64,000 bases of DNA, taken from NCBI GenBank assembly GCA_016748015.1, contig JAAOMT010000697.1, positions 727,145 through 791,144 of the forward strand. Reading direction: 5' to 3'. Source of the stretch: Geosiphon pyriformis. Lineage: Eukaryota; Glomeromycota; Glomeromycetes; Archaeosporales; Geosiphonaceae. The translations under genes and the position numbers were made by a program. Below, one piece after another: positions 54,461-64,000 of this stretch (position 1 is its first letter; every line of letters starts with the position of its first letter). The notes beneath the pieces were generated by a model, which saw only the letters and a list, made by a program, of their open reading frames with translations, was not told the DNA's origin and searched no databases.

Positions 54461-57400
54461 ATGACTTCCCTTCAAAGTTCAGCAAACTCGAACAGAACCA
54501 AACTTGTAGATTCTTTAAACACCAATATTCTATCATTGGTACGGTTCATTCATGTTTTCAAGTTATATATTGTCCTTTTTTTCGATTGACGAAATTCCCA
54601 TTTTCGACTTACAACTAATTAACGTTTTGGTACTTGCTTAGGCTGGAATCACAAGTATTGGATGGCGAAAGTATACTTATACTTGTAGTTCTGAACAACT
54701 CCGAACGTTTGCAAGTTCTGTTTCTCAATTAAAGCGCCGCTTCGAAGCATACAACTACACACAACGAAACTCAGATACGCTTAGTTTAATTCAAGACCCA
54801 ATAATAATGAACCAAATTCGACTTTTGAACCGCCGAATACCTTGCGTATGGAGATATGCTGACAATTCAACAACAACAACTACTCAGGAAACATCGAAAA
54901 ATTTTGCACCAAATAAAGTTCGTTCAAAATCACAACTTGAATTGATTTTTTCACAATCCAATGAAGGGATTGAAACAGAAATTACAAGGGAGTTATGGTT
55001 ATTTTGGTTGAATCATGAAGAGAAACCTGAAAATATTGATAACTTGGAAGGGTTAGAAGGTTTGTCTTGAACATAACTTTTTTTTCAATAAAACGCATAC
55101 ATATTAAAAACCTTCATTTCGTTTAAATGATTCATACGCTTATCAAAAAATAGATTCATCACTCGGTGATTGCAGCTTTTCATGGCAGCAATTAGACTCC
55201 CCACCATTGGAATATGAATTATTTATAAAAGCATTTAGAAACTTAATTGGCCGGTAAGTTTTTTTCAATCACTTATTAATAACCCTTCATAAAATAATAA
55301 TGTACACTTGCCTATGCTTGAATCCTGGGATGTTAAATCTCGGTCATTGACGTTTCATTAGTCGATTGGTATGCTTTAGCAGCATACTTTTTATAATAGT
55401 TCTTATGAACAATCGAGAACTTAATGCTCCAAGGGAGGTTAATGGCTTTCGCTAATCGCCTCAATAAATTGGATAATGCTTTTTTTATATATTTATTTAT
55501 TAAAAAAACCCTTTAGCAGACAAATACCATACATATTTACGAGATCGTTTGATATTCCTTTCATCATAATTTGATCCTAAAAATTATTTTAATTTTTCAA
55601 ACAAAGATCAATGATAAATCAAGGAGGAATTCCCCTCGGCGATTGGTACTCATTTCCTACATTGTCCACTAAAGTGGTTGACGATGGGTAAGTGATATTT
55701 GACCTTTCAAAGTTGACTGGAAGATTAAATTGCTTTATAAATTATAATCGTTTCGTCTAAATTAATATGCTTTTCATTAAATTCATTTTAATTATAACCA
55801 AAAATATCTAGTATCCTATCTTGTAAATTTGATTTGCACCTTTCATCAACAAACCTTATATTTCAACCAGTCGTGAAATATCGAAAAATCCGGCTGCTTC
55901 AAGACTCCGATCTTAAAGCCCCTTCAAGTTCCCGAGTTCTCTTGGCTCCTTCTGGTTTAGAAGCAGAACTTTTACCTGATAATCATATTTCACATGAGAA
56001 CGCAGCGGCTATTTTCGCCGAGTTTTATGAATTCTTCAAATTTGACATATTAAATTCAATTGAAGCTATGGATCCATCTCTTCCTGGTCTTGTTAAGGTG
56101 AGGTTAACCGATGGAACCTTCCAAAGAGAAGTACCTTACCCGGCAAGGTATATTTACGTGATTGTCGGCAGCCCGGCCACTCATAACGAAGGAATCATAC
56201 CCGGAATCGGAAAACGTATCACTGCGTTAGATAAAATGTCTGGACAACCAGGAAACTGGCTTTTAAGTTCAATAGAAAGGAATACTCTGCCTGAGAACGA
56301 TATTGAATGGTGGAATTTTAGCAATTATATAAAAAGTGTTGATAGCCGAAATCAATCGCAGCAGCATTTACATCGAAATTCTAAAGAAAACAATATGATC
56401 TCATCTCACACATTATATTCCTCAGTACCAGAAACCACAATGACCCCAAATACACCTGGGCTTGCGAATGACTCTTCAAATTCACCCGGAAAACCACAAA
56501 CTCCACAAATGAAAACCTCTACTACTTCACAACCTGCTGCGCATGATACATATCCATCACCCCCAGATGGGCTCAATTCTTCTACACGTGAATATACATC
56601 ATTTATATCTCCTGATATAATTCCTACTGTTACTGAGGATGTCCTTGGTTCTCTACCAGAGCCAGCTCTTTTCATCCCAAATTATGAAACTTATTATGAT
56701 GACGTGGACAAAAAAATTACTGAGGATGATTTCGACAAAGATTTTACTGATCAAGATTTTGACTTTTTTGCTTCCAATCACGAGGTTTGTAAATGATATT
56801 TAATAAATTAATGAATATGAAAAAATAATAAATTAGAGTTTTTTTTTTTACTTTGAAAAAATAAATCAAAATTCAGGCACCACCACCCACAAGTGTCAAT
56901 CATTCTACACCAACTCCCGAACTTCCTGGATCAGTTCGTGCAGAGGACCTTTCTAATGAAACACCTGGAGGACACCAATGCCTTACTCCGTTGAATTGCC
57001 CTCATTCAACTCCTGACCTTTCATATATTGTGCAACCAACTAAAAATCCTCTTGTACCTCCTCGATGGGCCCCTTTAATATTTCCTCATATCGATGAATC
57101 TAAATATATCAATCCTCAAATACCCTATCATCATTCTCTCAACGCATATTCGATGTCTTCCATTCAAATCTCGATCCCGTCATCTAATTCCTCCAAAAGG
57201 AAGCATTCTGATGTTTATCAACCCGATTACCGCCCAGCATTTTTGCCAAAAAGAAAAAAGGCTAAAACTGAAAAGAAAAATAAAACTATTGAAACGGAAA
57301 ACAGTGATACTGAACAAGAAAATCAAATGGACGAGGAAATCGACTCTGACTTTTCGAACGACCGTGAGGAAAGCGATAGCTCATCATCCTACTTATCCTT

Positions 57401-60119
57401 GAGCGAATTTGAAGAAGAAATTGATAACGAAAGTGATACCTCCGAATTCAATCAAGACGATTATGAAGATGAAAACATTGATCGATTTATGGACTATATT
57501 AATTGTGCAAGATTCTTTATGTTATGGGATAACTTTGACAAAATCAGAGACAAGAAATTCACACCTCTTGTCCAAATTACTCCTAATGAACCTCTTGCGA
57601 AAAAGGCTGCCTATATATTGCGTGACCATATTGTGTTTGGTTCTTATCCTTTTGCTGGTGAACACTTAGAAGGTGGTGAAACTACACGCAAGATTAAAGA
57701 AAGACAAAGTCGCCTCAAGGAAGCATTCGATGATGGTGAATAGGGATTATACAATAATAAAGGATGTTTCTAGATTATAGTCTGAATCATTTCTAACTTT
57801 AATTTTTTTTTAGAATTACCAACTTTTGCCGCGTATCCTAGCGAAGTCAAATCAATAATACAAAGACTGAAGCTGGTTTTGAATGACATACCGAACTCCT
57901 TCCCAAAGTCGGGTGATAATTTGCAACTTTGCGTGAAAGGCCCTCTCAAGATGATAGAGTATTGCACTTTAAATGGTAATTTATTTTCATGAAGTAACCT
58001 GAAATTTTCATCTATTTAAAGATTTATTTATTTTAAAAAAAAATGAAATTACAGAGCAACATCGATATTCAAACACCAAATTCTCGGTTAAGACAAAACA
58101 GCCAGAACCTAATTATCAAATTCTACCCTCACCAAATTTGGTTGTTGGTTTCAAGGGTCAATATCATATGGAAGTCTCCACCGACCAGTTGAGATTTTGG
58201 GAACGGCACAAACTCGAACCGCCCGAGGGCAAGAAAAAAATTAGTTATTTCGCTCTATATCCAGAATGTGAACAACTCCGACCTCGAGTATCATCATTCT
58301 TTAAAAACATTAGCAGAACTTACAAGGTTTGAATTTTTTGAGATTTAATAAAAGGCAAATTATATGGGCCTAACATATTCCCATCTCATATAGAGTTGTG
58401 AGCTTGGTACCCATTGTTCGGAGAAAATGAAGAAAATTGAAGATGGGTTGATACCAGTTAAATTGTTACCAGGCAAGTATAAGTAATGATCGGGTAACAA
58501 TGGATATTATTTTTTTTTAACGCGAATCATTCATCTTTTTTTCTTCTTTGTTCATAGCTATCCATAATAAATCGGATACTCGTCGAGCTCTGGAAAGTTA
58601 TGAATTCCTGTGTGACGAACTTGGTAATACCTCGAGTTCTCACTGAAAAATACTCGATCAAGATTTCTATACCTTGCTAGAACACAAGTTTTACTTATTA
58701 TTTCCTTCTCATAGGTCTGAAGTTGAGCGAGATTCTTAGAGCCAAAAAGAAGAACAAGGAGTTAAACCACATTTTGATTTATATGATCAGTCCTTTCACA
58801 CATCCGACCGCCTATTTCGATTTGTGTAAGCTGTTCGCAAAGCTACAATCACATCTAAAGGAACACCTAAAAAAATTCCCCGGTGATGTCCAACTGTCCG
58901 AGTATGTCGTATTACAGATAGTGCCGATTGATCACGTAATTAAATTTAGTACGAACGGAGGTACTCATAAAAAAGGTCTCATGGACATAGCATTTTCGGT
59001 CTACACTCGAGCAGCAGTAAGTGTTTTCTTTCATTTACAAAATTTTATACATTTTTTATTTAAAGATTTCCCAGAATAATCATATTAAAATGATGTAATA
59101 ACATTACTATAAATCTTAACAGCTTCCCAACGAATACGTTCCTCCGTATTTGTTGCCATATCCAGCCCCGGTCAATATAAATTTCCAATTATCTGAAAAA
59201 CTGCCATCTCGTGAGGAACTCGTAGAAACTGGAATCTCGCTTCATATTGCCTATGGCTACACCCCCGATAGACGTTGGCTAACAAGCGTTTTTACTGACA
59301 ATGTCGGTAATGTACTTTTAACAAGTACATTGCCATTGAGGGTTAATAATATTGTGGTAAATTTGCGAAAAAAACTGGTGAAGATTTTTTGTCGGAAAAA
59401 AACGAAATTTACATAAATTCATAAAATCTTTTGTTCTAGGTCCCACTTCGACCCTTGTTCGAGGAGGTATGGAAACGAGCTCGGGAGTTAAAGGAAGGAT
59501 TAGATGGGTGTCTTCAAATTGTCATTTGCAAATTCGGTGAGATGAAAATCGAAGAGCGAACAAGTAAGCAGTTTCAAGGTTCCTCAAATTGGTTGAAAAT
59601 TAAAACTATATTTTTAATCTTTTTTACAATTTTCTAATTTAATAGCATGGTTGAATATAACAGAGGCAATGGCGCCAATTATCTCTGTTGGAATGAACCC
59701 GTCTTTCTGCCCAGTCGATGTGTCCCACGAAGACACAGCTAAAGTATACGGAATGGTACTTAACCATCCTATTCCACATAAAGGGTTTCGACCTGCTGCA
59801 AGTGGTTATTTACTGGAAGTGGCTTCCGACAGGGGACCACTTTCAACTTTGGAGGTAATGTCTACGATCAAACTTAAAATCTTGAAAAAACCCAATTCAT
59901 TTTTCTAAATTCCCACATCTCTGTCTGATCATACAGGTTCATCTGCTTCACAGGCCAAATAGCACTGATAAAGGTGCCTTCCTTATGCTCTGGGAAATTC
60001 TCCGAGAGTTGCACGCCCTTTCTCGCCTAGATACTACTCCAATCAAGAACAATTGTTTACCGATACATCTCCTACTTGTCGAGCGATTGACCAGAGGAAT
60101 GCTTGGCATAGCAATGTAG
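54461..60119 (+). CDS. MED13: Mediator complex subunit 13 (MED13), 15 exons
   Basis: Part of the CDK8/cyclin C module of Mediator (yeast Srb9/Ssn2), nuclear. Exons: 54461-54538, 54642-55059, 55154-55253, 55607-55687, 55812-56784, 56877-57735, 57814-57975, 58055-58326, 58394-58472, 58558-58623, 58715-59016, 59123-59356, 59440-59563, 59646-59854, 59937-60119. They total 4140 nt, 1379 aa, with phases consistent. N-terminal MED13 domain: ITSIGWRKYTYTCSSEQLR and TRELWLFWL (about residue 141). Middle: Ser/Thr/Pro-rich, a basic PKRKKAK (about 672) and an acidic tract (about 690-752). C-terminal MED13 domain: SPFTHPTAYFDLCKLFAKL, VLQIVPIDHVI, PLRPLFEEVWKRARELKEG and ITEAMAPIISVGMNPSFCPV, to LLVERLTRGMLGIAM. 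Length fits fungal MED13. Intron 9 starts GC. Confidence 0.92.
58473..58557 (+). other. GC-AG intron 9 of MED13
   Basis: The exon ends LLP + G, and the intron begins GCAAGT (otherwise the consensus GTAAGT) and ends TTCATAG. Splicing there gives KLLPAIHNKSDTRRALESYE in frame. The nearby GT donors (GTATAAG at 58477 and GTAATG at 58483) each lead to a stop right after the acceptor. The GC-AG reading is therefore the only one that keeps this MED13 frame. Confidence 0.75.
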
Positions 60120-60664
60120 ATTAACAATGGTGTGCTAATTTTGGTATCAAAGATAGCAATGTATATATAATTTAAAATAAAATGCTATCTCGTAATAAGA
60201 TCTTGTATTGTATTCCAAATGTTAACATGATGATTCGTTTTATTAAGCTATCGTATCTTCATTCCGCGAATCTGGTTATATGATATTACCAAAGGAATTT
60301 TTCGAGGGTGAGCCAACGAGAGACATTTCTGTCAGCCATTTTGAGATTCTCCTCAGCCCTCTTCTGACAAATATACTCTGATTAGTCTTAACCAAATTAT
60401 AGTTCGCTACGTTCTTTGCAAGAAGCTACTAACGTGATCCAGAGATAAGGTAACCCCAAGGGCCTAAAACTCTATTGGCCTAGCCTCCTGATTTTCAACT
60501 TTTTTTTACCTTCAATTGTGTCACCAGAAATTATCGGCGGTAATGTGATCAGCCCCGAGGTTACATGAAGCGTAGATCGCCCCCGATATATCAGATAAAC
60601 CAAAAAAATATGGCTGTAGGACAGTCATATTTTTCATATTTTTCCTCCTAAGAGGTTTAGAGAA
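60120..60664 (+). promoter_or_regulatory. MED13 3' end and SmD3 upstream region
   Basis: 545 bp between two genes on the same strand. AATAAA at 60176-60181, 57 bases after the MED13 stop, is a likely polyadenylation signal. The rest is mixed-composition DNA with no frame of interest. Near the right end are two inverted repeats, 60604-60634 and 60644-60655, just before the SmD3 start codon. No tRNA or snoRNA recognised. Confidence 0.5.
60604..60655 (+). promoter_or_regulatory. Two hairpins just upstream of the SmD3 start codon
   Basis: The first has 14-base arms AAAAATATGGCTGT and ACAGTCATATTTTT around a 3-base loop AGG (60604-60634), with one G-U pair. The second is CCTC-CTAA-GAGG (60644-60655), ending 9 bases before the ATG at 60665. 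They could form in the mRNA leader or mark a DNA site. I do not know the transcription start, so their role is open. Confidence 0.4.
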
Positions 60665-61213
60665 ATGTCAATCGGGGTACCCATCAAACTTTTACACGAA
60701 GCTCAAGGTCATGTTGTAACGCTCGAGTTAAACAATGGCACTGTATACAGAGGAAAATTATCGGAGGGTAGGTTTTGTTTTTATTGTAAAAAGTTATCCA
60801 ACTCATCCCAACTTAATGATTCGCTGTTTCACGGATCTTTACAAAAGCTGAAGATAACATGAACGTGCAACTCCGTGAAATCACGGTTACTGCTCGTGAC
60901 GGACGTGTCTCACAGTTAGACCAGGTGTATATTAGAGGATCGCATGTTCGCTTCTTCATCGTACCTGATATGTTGAAAAACGCACCAATGTTTAAAAAGA
61001 TAGGCCCAAACGCAATGAAGGGTAGAGGCATTGGATTAGGAAGAGGAAAGGCTACCGTTGCCCGAGCGCAAGGTTTGTTCCAAGATCCTTTATTGTTAAA
61101 AAATAAAAGGCTATTAATTTTGAACTTTGATTTCCTTTATCAAAGCGAGGGGTGGACGTGGGAGAGGTTTTCGCGGTGGTCCAAGAGGGCTTCCACGCGG
61201 GGGTCGCCCATAA
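60665..61213 (+). CDS. SMD3: Small nuclear ribonucleoprotein Sm D3, 3 exons
   Basis: Core Sm-ring protein of spliceosomal snRNPs. Exons 60665-60767, 60848-61072, 61146-61213 give 131 aa. Sm1 motif: [19 protein letters not shown] with [11 protein letters not shown]. The intron falls after KLSE; the next exon gives [19 protein letters not shown]. Sm2 motif: [17 protein letters not shown], then [20 protein letters not shown]. The C-terminal tail is Arg-Gly-rich ([20 protein letters not shown]), as in Sm D1/D3, where such arginines are methylated. The animal protein is about 126 aa. The 60665 ATG gives the canonical [10 protein letters not shown] start. Confidence 0.95.
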
Positions 61214-63741
61214 AAAACGCTCAAGAGTCAACTTGGCAACAGAAATCCAGGCTCAGCATAATAGTGTTTGGTTAACTGGATCAATCATGTTCAATTGACT
61301 ACAAAATCTGCTCAAAGATATTATATTGGAAGATGAAGAGATATTTGCTCTTAGAAGCGTCATATATTATGTAAACAGGCTTGTCTTTTTTTGCTTTTAA
61401 TTGTATTTTCTAAAAAATCTATAGCTGTTTTCCAATATTTAGGTTGTTTCCATCTATTTCCCACGATTTTTCTGGAAACAATCGTACTTTTTGTCAAAAT
61501 TTTTTTGGTCCAATCTGAATTCCCGATTGGCTGCTAAGTGAGATCTAACTTAAATGTCGGAAAGGGAGCTGAACATAAAATATTTCAAAAATGATACTTT
61601 CATTGAAGAGGTATTTTTTACTATTTCTGTTTAAATTTTGGTTCAAAAATTTTTATCGATAAAAAACGGTTAAATTTTGTCAGTTTTCGACGTTAAACTT
61701 ATCTATCAAGCGAGAGGAGAGGTTTTATGGTGATCAATGAGGGCTTTTGCATGATGATTATCTGTTGATTTTAAAATGTATTCATGAAATAAAAATATAA
61801 TTGAATTTCACAATTTAATATTATGAATTGATAAAAAAAAATTGGTACAAATATTATGCATGTAATTTTAATTTTCATTCAACTTTCATTATGAATTATT
61901 TTTCTACTAAGTTTTTAAACAAAGTATTATAATTCAATTTGGTTTTATGTAATTTTTAATAAAAATTAATTAATATGGGTCATGTTTTTAAGTTTAAAAA
62001 TAAAAAAAAACCTGAATACTTATAATATTAAAATTATATAATTGAATAAAATGTTAATTATTATTAAAAATCTTTAATTTTATGATTACAATTAAAGCAA
62101 AAAGTAAAAAAGTTTTAAACATTATTTTTTTTATAATAACTAATAAAATTTTAACAAAAGAAAATTTTTTTATTATAAAACAGCTAAACAAAATATTTTG
62201 GCAATATTTCTTTTAAATATTGATAATAAAAAACTGTCTTTGGTAATTTTTAAAGCATTTTTCTTTATCTTTAGCTAGTAATTCTTTTTTAATTATAGTT
62301 TTTTCGAAAAAACACATTAGAGTTAGTTTTAATATTGTTTTTAAAAGTTCTAAAGTTTTTAACAATAGACTAATTAATAAACTAATATTATAATTTAAGA
62401 ATTTATAAGAAGTATAAAATAATTTAATTATTTAATCATAATATAATACAATAATAATTTACATAATAACAACTATTAAATAATATTAATAATAAGCAAT
62501 ATTTTATAATAACAACAATAAACATTATTTAGAAATATCAAAAATAGAATATTATAATATATTTTTTCATAGAATTACAAATATATATTATATATATATA
62601 ATAGTTTTAATATTAAGAAAAAAAAACATCTAAATATTTTTTATTTTTTTTGTTTAATTATTTTTTTAGTTTTTATTTTTTAAATAAAATTTTAATCAAT
62701 TAAAAAAATCAATATTAAAACTCAAATTACTATTGTAAATTTATTAAAAAACTTATTGTATCTCTTTATTAAATAAAGCTATTATTTATTAACTGAATTT
62801 TTTGAAAAAATAATTTCTAATCAAAATTATTTACATTATTATTAATTAATTAAAGCTTTTTTATTAAAATTAGGAAAAACACAAAAAAATCATTAATATT
62901 TTGTGTTTTTAAATTAAAAAAACACTTTAAATAATTACAAAAATATATTATAATAACAGCAAATAAATTTCAAATTAGTTTTTGGAAAAAAATATATAAA
63001 TATACAATATAATCAAAATTTAAAAAAATTTACATTATAATATTAATAAAAAATCTTTAACATAATACAATTATTATTATACAACCAAAATTAAAAAACT
63101 TACAAAAGATTAATTATAATTAAATTAAGAATATTAATAATTAATATACCAAAAAAATGCTTTTATAATACTAATTTTTTTTGTTTTTATTCTTATTATT
63201 ATTATTATTATTACTTTATAAAAACCAAAAACTTTAAAAAACAATAAAAATTATTTGTGTTTAATATTATTTTTTGTAATTTTAAATAAAATTTTAAATA
63301 AAATTTTTACAGTTATATTTGATTTTTTTTTAATATAAATAATAACAACAATAATATGTTTTTTAAAATAAGCCAAAATTACTGATTATATTATCAAATA
63401 TAATATTTTTTGGTATTGTTTTTAATAATATTTAGAAAACAATTTTTAGTTGTTAAAAGTTCTCTAAATAAGTAGTTTTTATTTTTGTGTCTAATATTAT
63501 ATTTAAAATCAAATTGGTTTTATTGATTTTTTAGTTAAGTTATTGTTTGGTTTTATTAAATTTAAGTTAGTTTTAAAAAACAATATTAAGTTGTTTTATA
63601 TAAATTTTGCTTTTAAAACTTTTTTAATTATTGTTATTAAAATTTTTATTGGTAATTTTTTTTTTAACTATACTTTAGATTATAAGTTTTTTATAATAGC
63701 TTTTGTTTTTTTTATTTTTATTTTTTTTTTATTAAATTTAA
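61214..63741. other. Intergenic region, becoming extremely AT-rich
   Basis: 61214-61760 is mixed-composition sequence after SmD3, with T-runs and no supported gene. From about 61800 to 63741 it is mostly A/T with homopolymer runs and ATT/TAA stretches (for example 63195-63217). A nominal 80-codon frame at 63543-63785 is only Phe/Ile/Lys-rich translation of A/T sequence and runs into the LINE. No LTR or family-1/2 similarity seen. Confidence 0.65.
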
Positions 63742-64000
63742 TGAGCAAAGTCCAAATACTGCCTAGTAACAATACATCAAAATAATAATCTATACTAGGT
63801 GTGAATCATGCTTTTACTACACGTGACTAGTCATTCAAGCCAACCAGGACTACACTATATATTCACGGACATAGAAACCAAATTATCTATATCTGAAAAA
63901 AACTAATAGGAACTATGCAACCCAAAACTAACACCAAATGCATTATTAATACCAAGCAGTCTAATCACATAGGCCAAAAGCATTGATATGCCACCAGACA
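63742..64000 (-). mobile_element. Second LINE 3' end, continuing past the window
   Basis: Same 3' end as at 52529-52800. On the minus strand the ORF tail reads VIRLLGINNAFGVSFGL, a stop, DIDNLVSMSVNI and a stop near 63855-63857, matching VIRLLGIAEAFGICFGL and GDSVSVHIGA of the first copy. The 3' UTR corresponds over about 110 bp (CTAGG...GAATCATG block). There is no clear (AAT)n tail at 63742, only A/T sequence. Diverged from the first copy, so a separate old insertion. Confidence 0.7.

Noticed and set aside
56406-56675. 89-codon minus-strand frame antisense to MED13 exon 5
   Set aside because: Shadow of the Ser/Thr/Pro-rich coding strand; no support as a gene.
57094-57669. Two alternative-frame open stretches inside the MED13 exon 6 region
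   Set aside because: They overlap the supported MED13 exon in another frame and have no protein-like motifs.
58473-58500. Alternative GT donors for MED13 intron 9 at 58477 and 58483
   Set aside because: Both join to the 58558 acceptor with an immediate in-frame stop (CCA TAA context); only the GC donor keeps the frame.
60120-60660. Possible tRNA or snoRNA in the MED13-SmD3 interval
   Set aside because: No cloverleaf with A and B boxes and no C/D or H/ACA box arrangement could be identified on either strand.
63543-63785. 80-codon plus-strand frame rich in Phe, Ile and Lys, hydrophobic like a membrane protein
   Set aside because: It is the translation of A/T homopolymer sequence, has no motif, and runs into the LINE 3' UTR. 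A/T-rich DNA readily gives such frames.

Overview
The window is a repeat-rich stretch of a fungal nuclear genome with a small island of host genes near its right end. The host is probably an arbuscular mycorrhizal fungus (Glomeromycotina, Rhizophagus/Gigaspora type). This is inferred from the very AT-rich intergenic DNA, genes with many short introns, a fungal-sized MED13, and a non-LTR retrotransposon C-terminus that I associate, from memory, with these fungi. No database was searched.

Positions 1-52407 are almost entirely LTR retrotransposons of the Ty3/gypsy (Metaviridae) type, inserted into one another. I name them A to G. Family 1 (A, B, D, E, G) and family 2 (C, F) are related. Where the parts can be read, the order is gag (capsid, CCHC knuckle), protease, a cysteine-rich module, dUTPase, reverse transcriptase, RNase H, integrase, a further unidentified ORF3, then the polypurine tract and 3' LTR. 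A (minus, 873-11034) sits inside B (1-872 and 11035-16711). B sits next to the gag start of C (16712-25059), C inside the dUTPase region of D (25060-30209), and D probably inside the old decayed element E (30210-35275 plus 52118-52407). E's 3' LTR was split by the family-2 element F (35276-35949 and 43769-52117), which contains the minus-strand family-1 element G (35950-43768). The left halves of B, C, D and E lie outside the window.

All seven elements are broken by stops, frameshifts or truncation. Most stops are one C-to-T or G-to-A step from Gln, Trp or Arg codons, the elements are poor in CpG, and the two LTRs of A differ almost only by transitions. The B integrase, the C and F ORF3s and several dUTPase blocks are still largely open.

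Positions 52489-53335 hold a 5'-truncated non-LTR retrotransposon (LINE) 3' end on the minus strand with an (AAT)n tail. A second copy of the same 3' end runs off the window at 63742-64000. Between the two lies the host island. A 15-exon gene for Mediator subunit MED13 (54461-60119, 1379 aa, one GC-AG intron) is followed 545 bp downstream on the same strand by a three-exon gene for the spliceosomal core protein Sm D3 (60665-61213, 131 aa). The DNA at 53336-54060 and 61214-63741 is AT-rich, with no gene I can support.

I see no tRNA, rRNA or CRISPR array. The most unusual parts are the protease/Cys-rich/dUTPase/RT arrangement and the conserved ORF3 after integrase, shared by both families. The paired stem-loops and palindromic repeat arrays in the family-1 LTRs are also notable.
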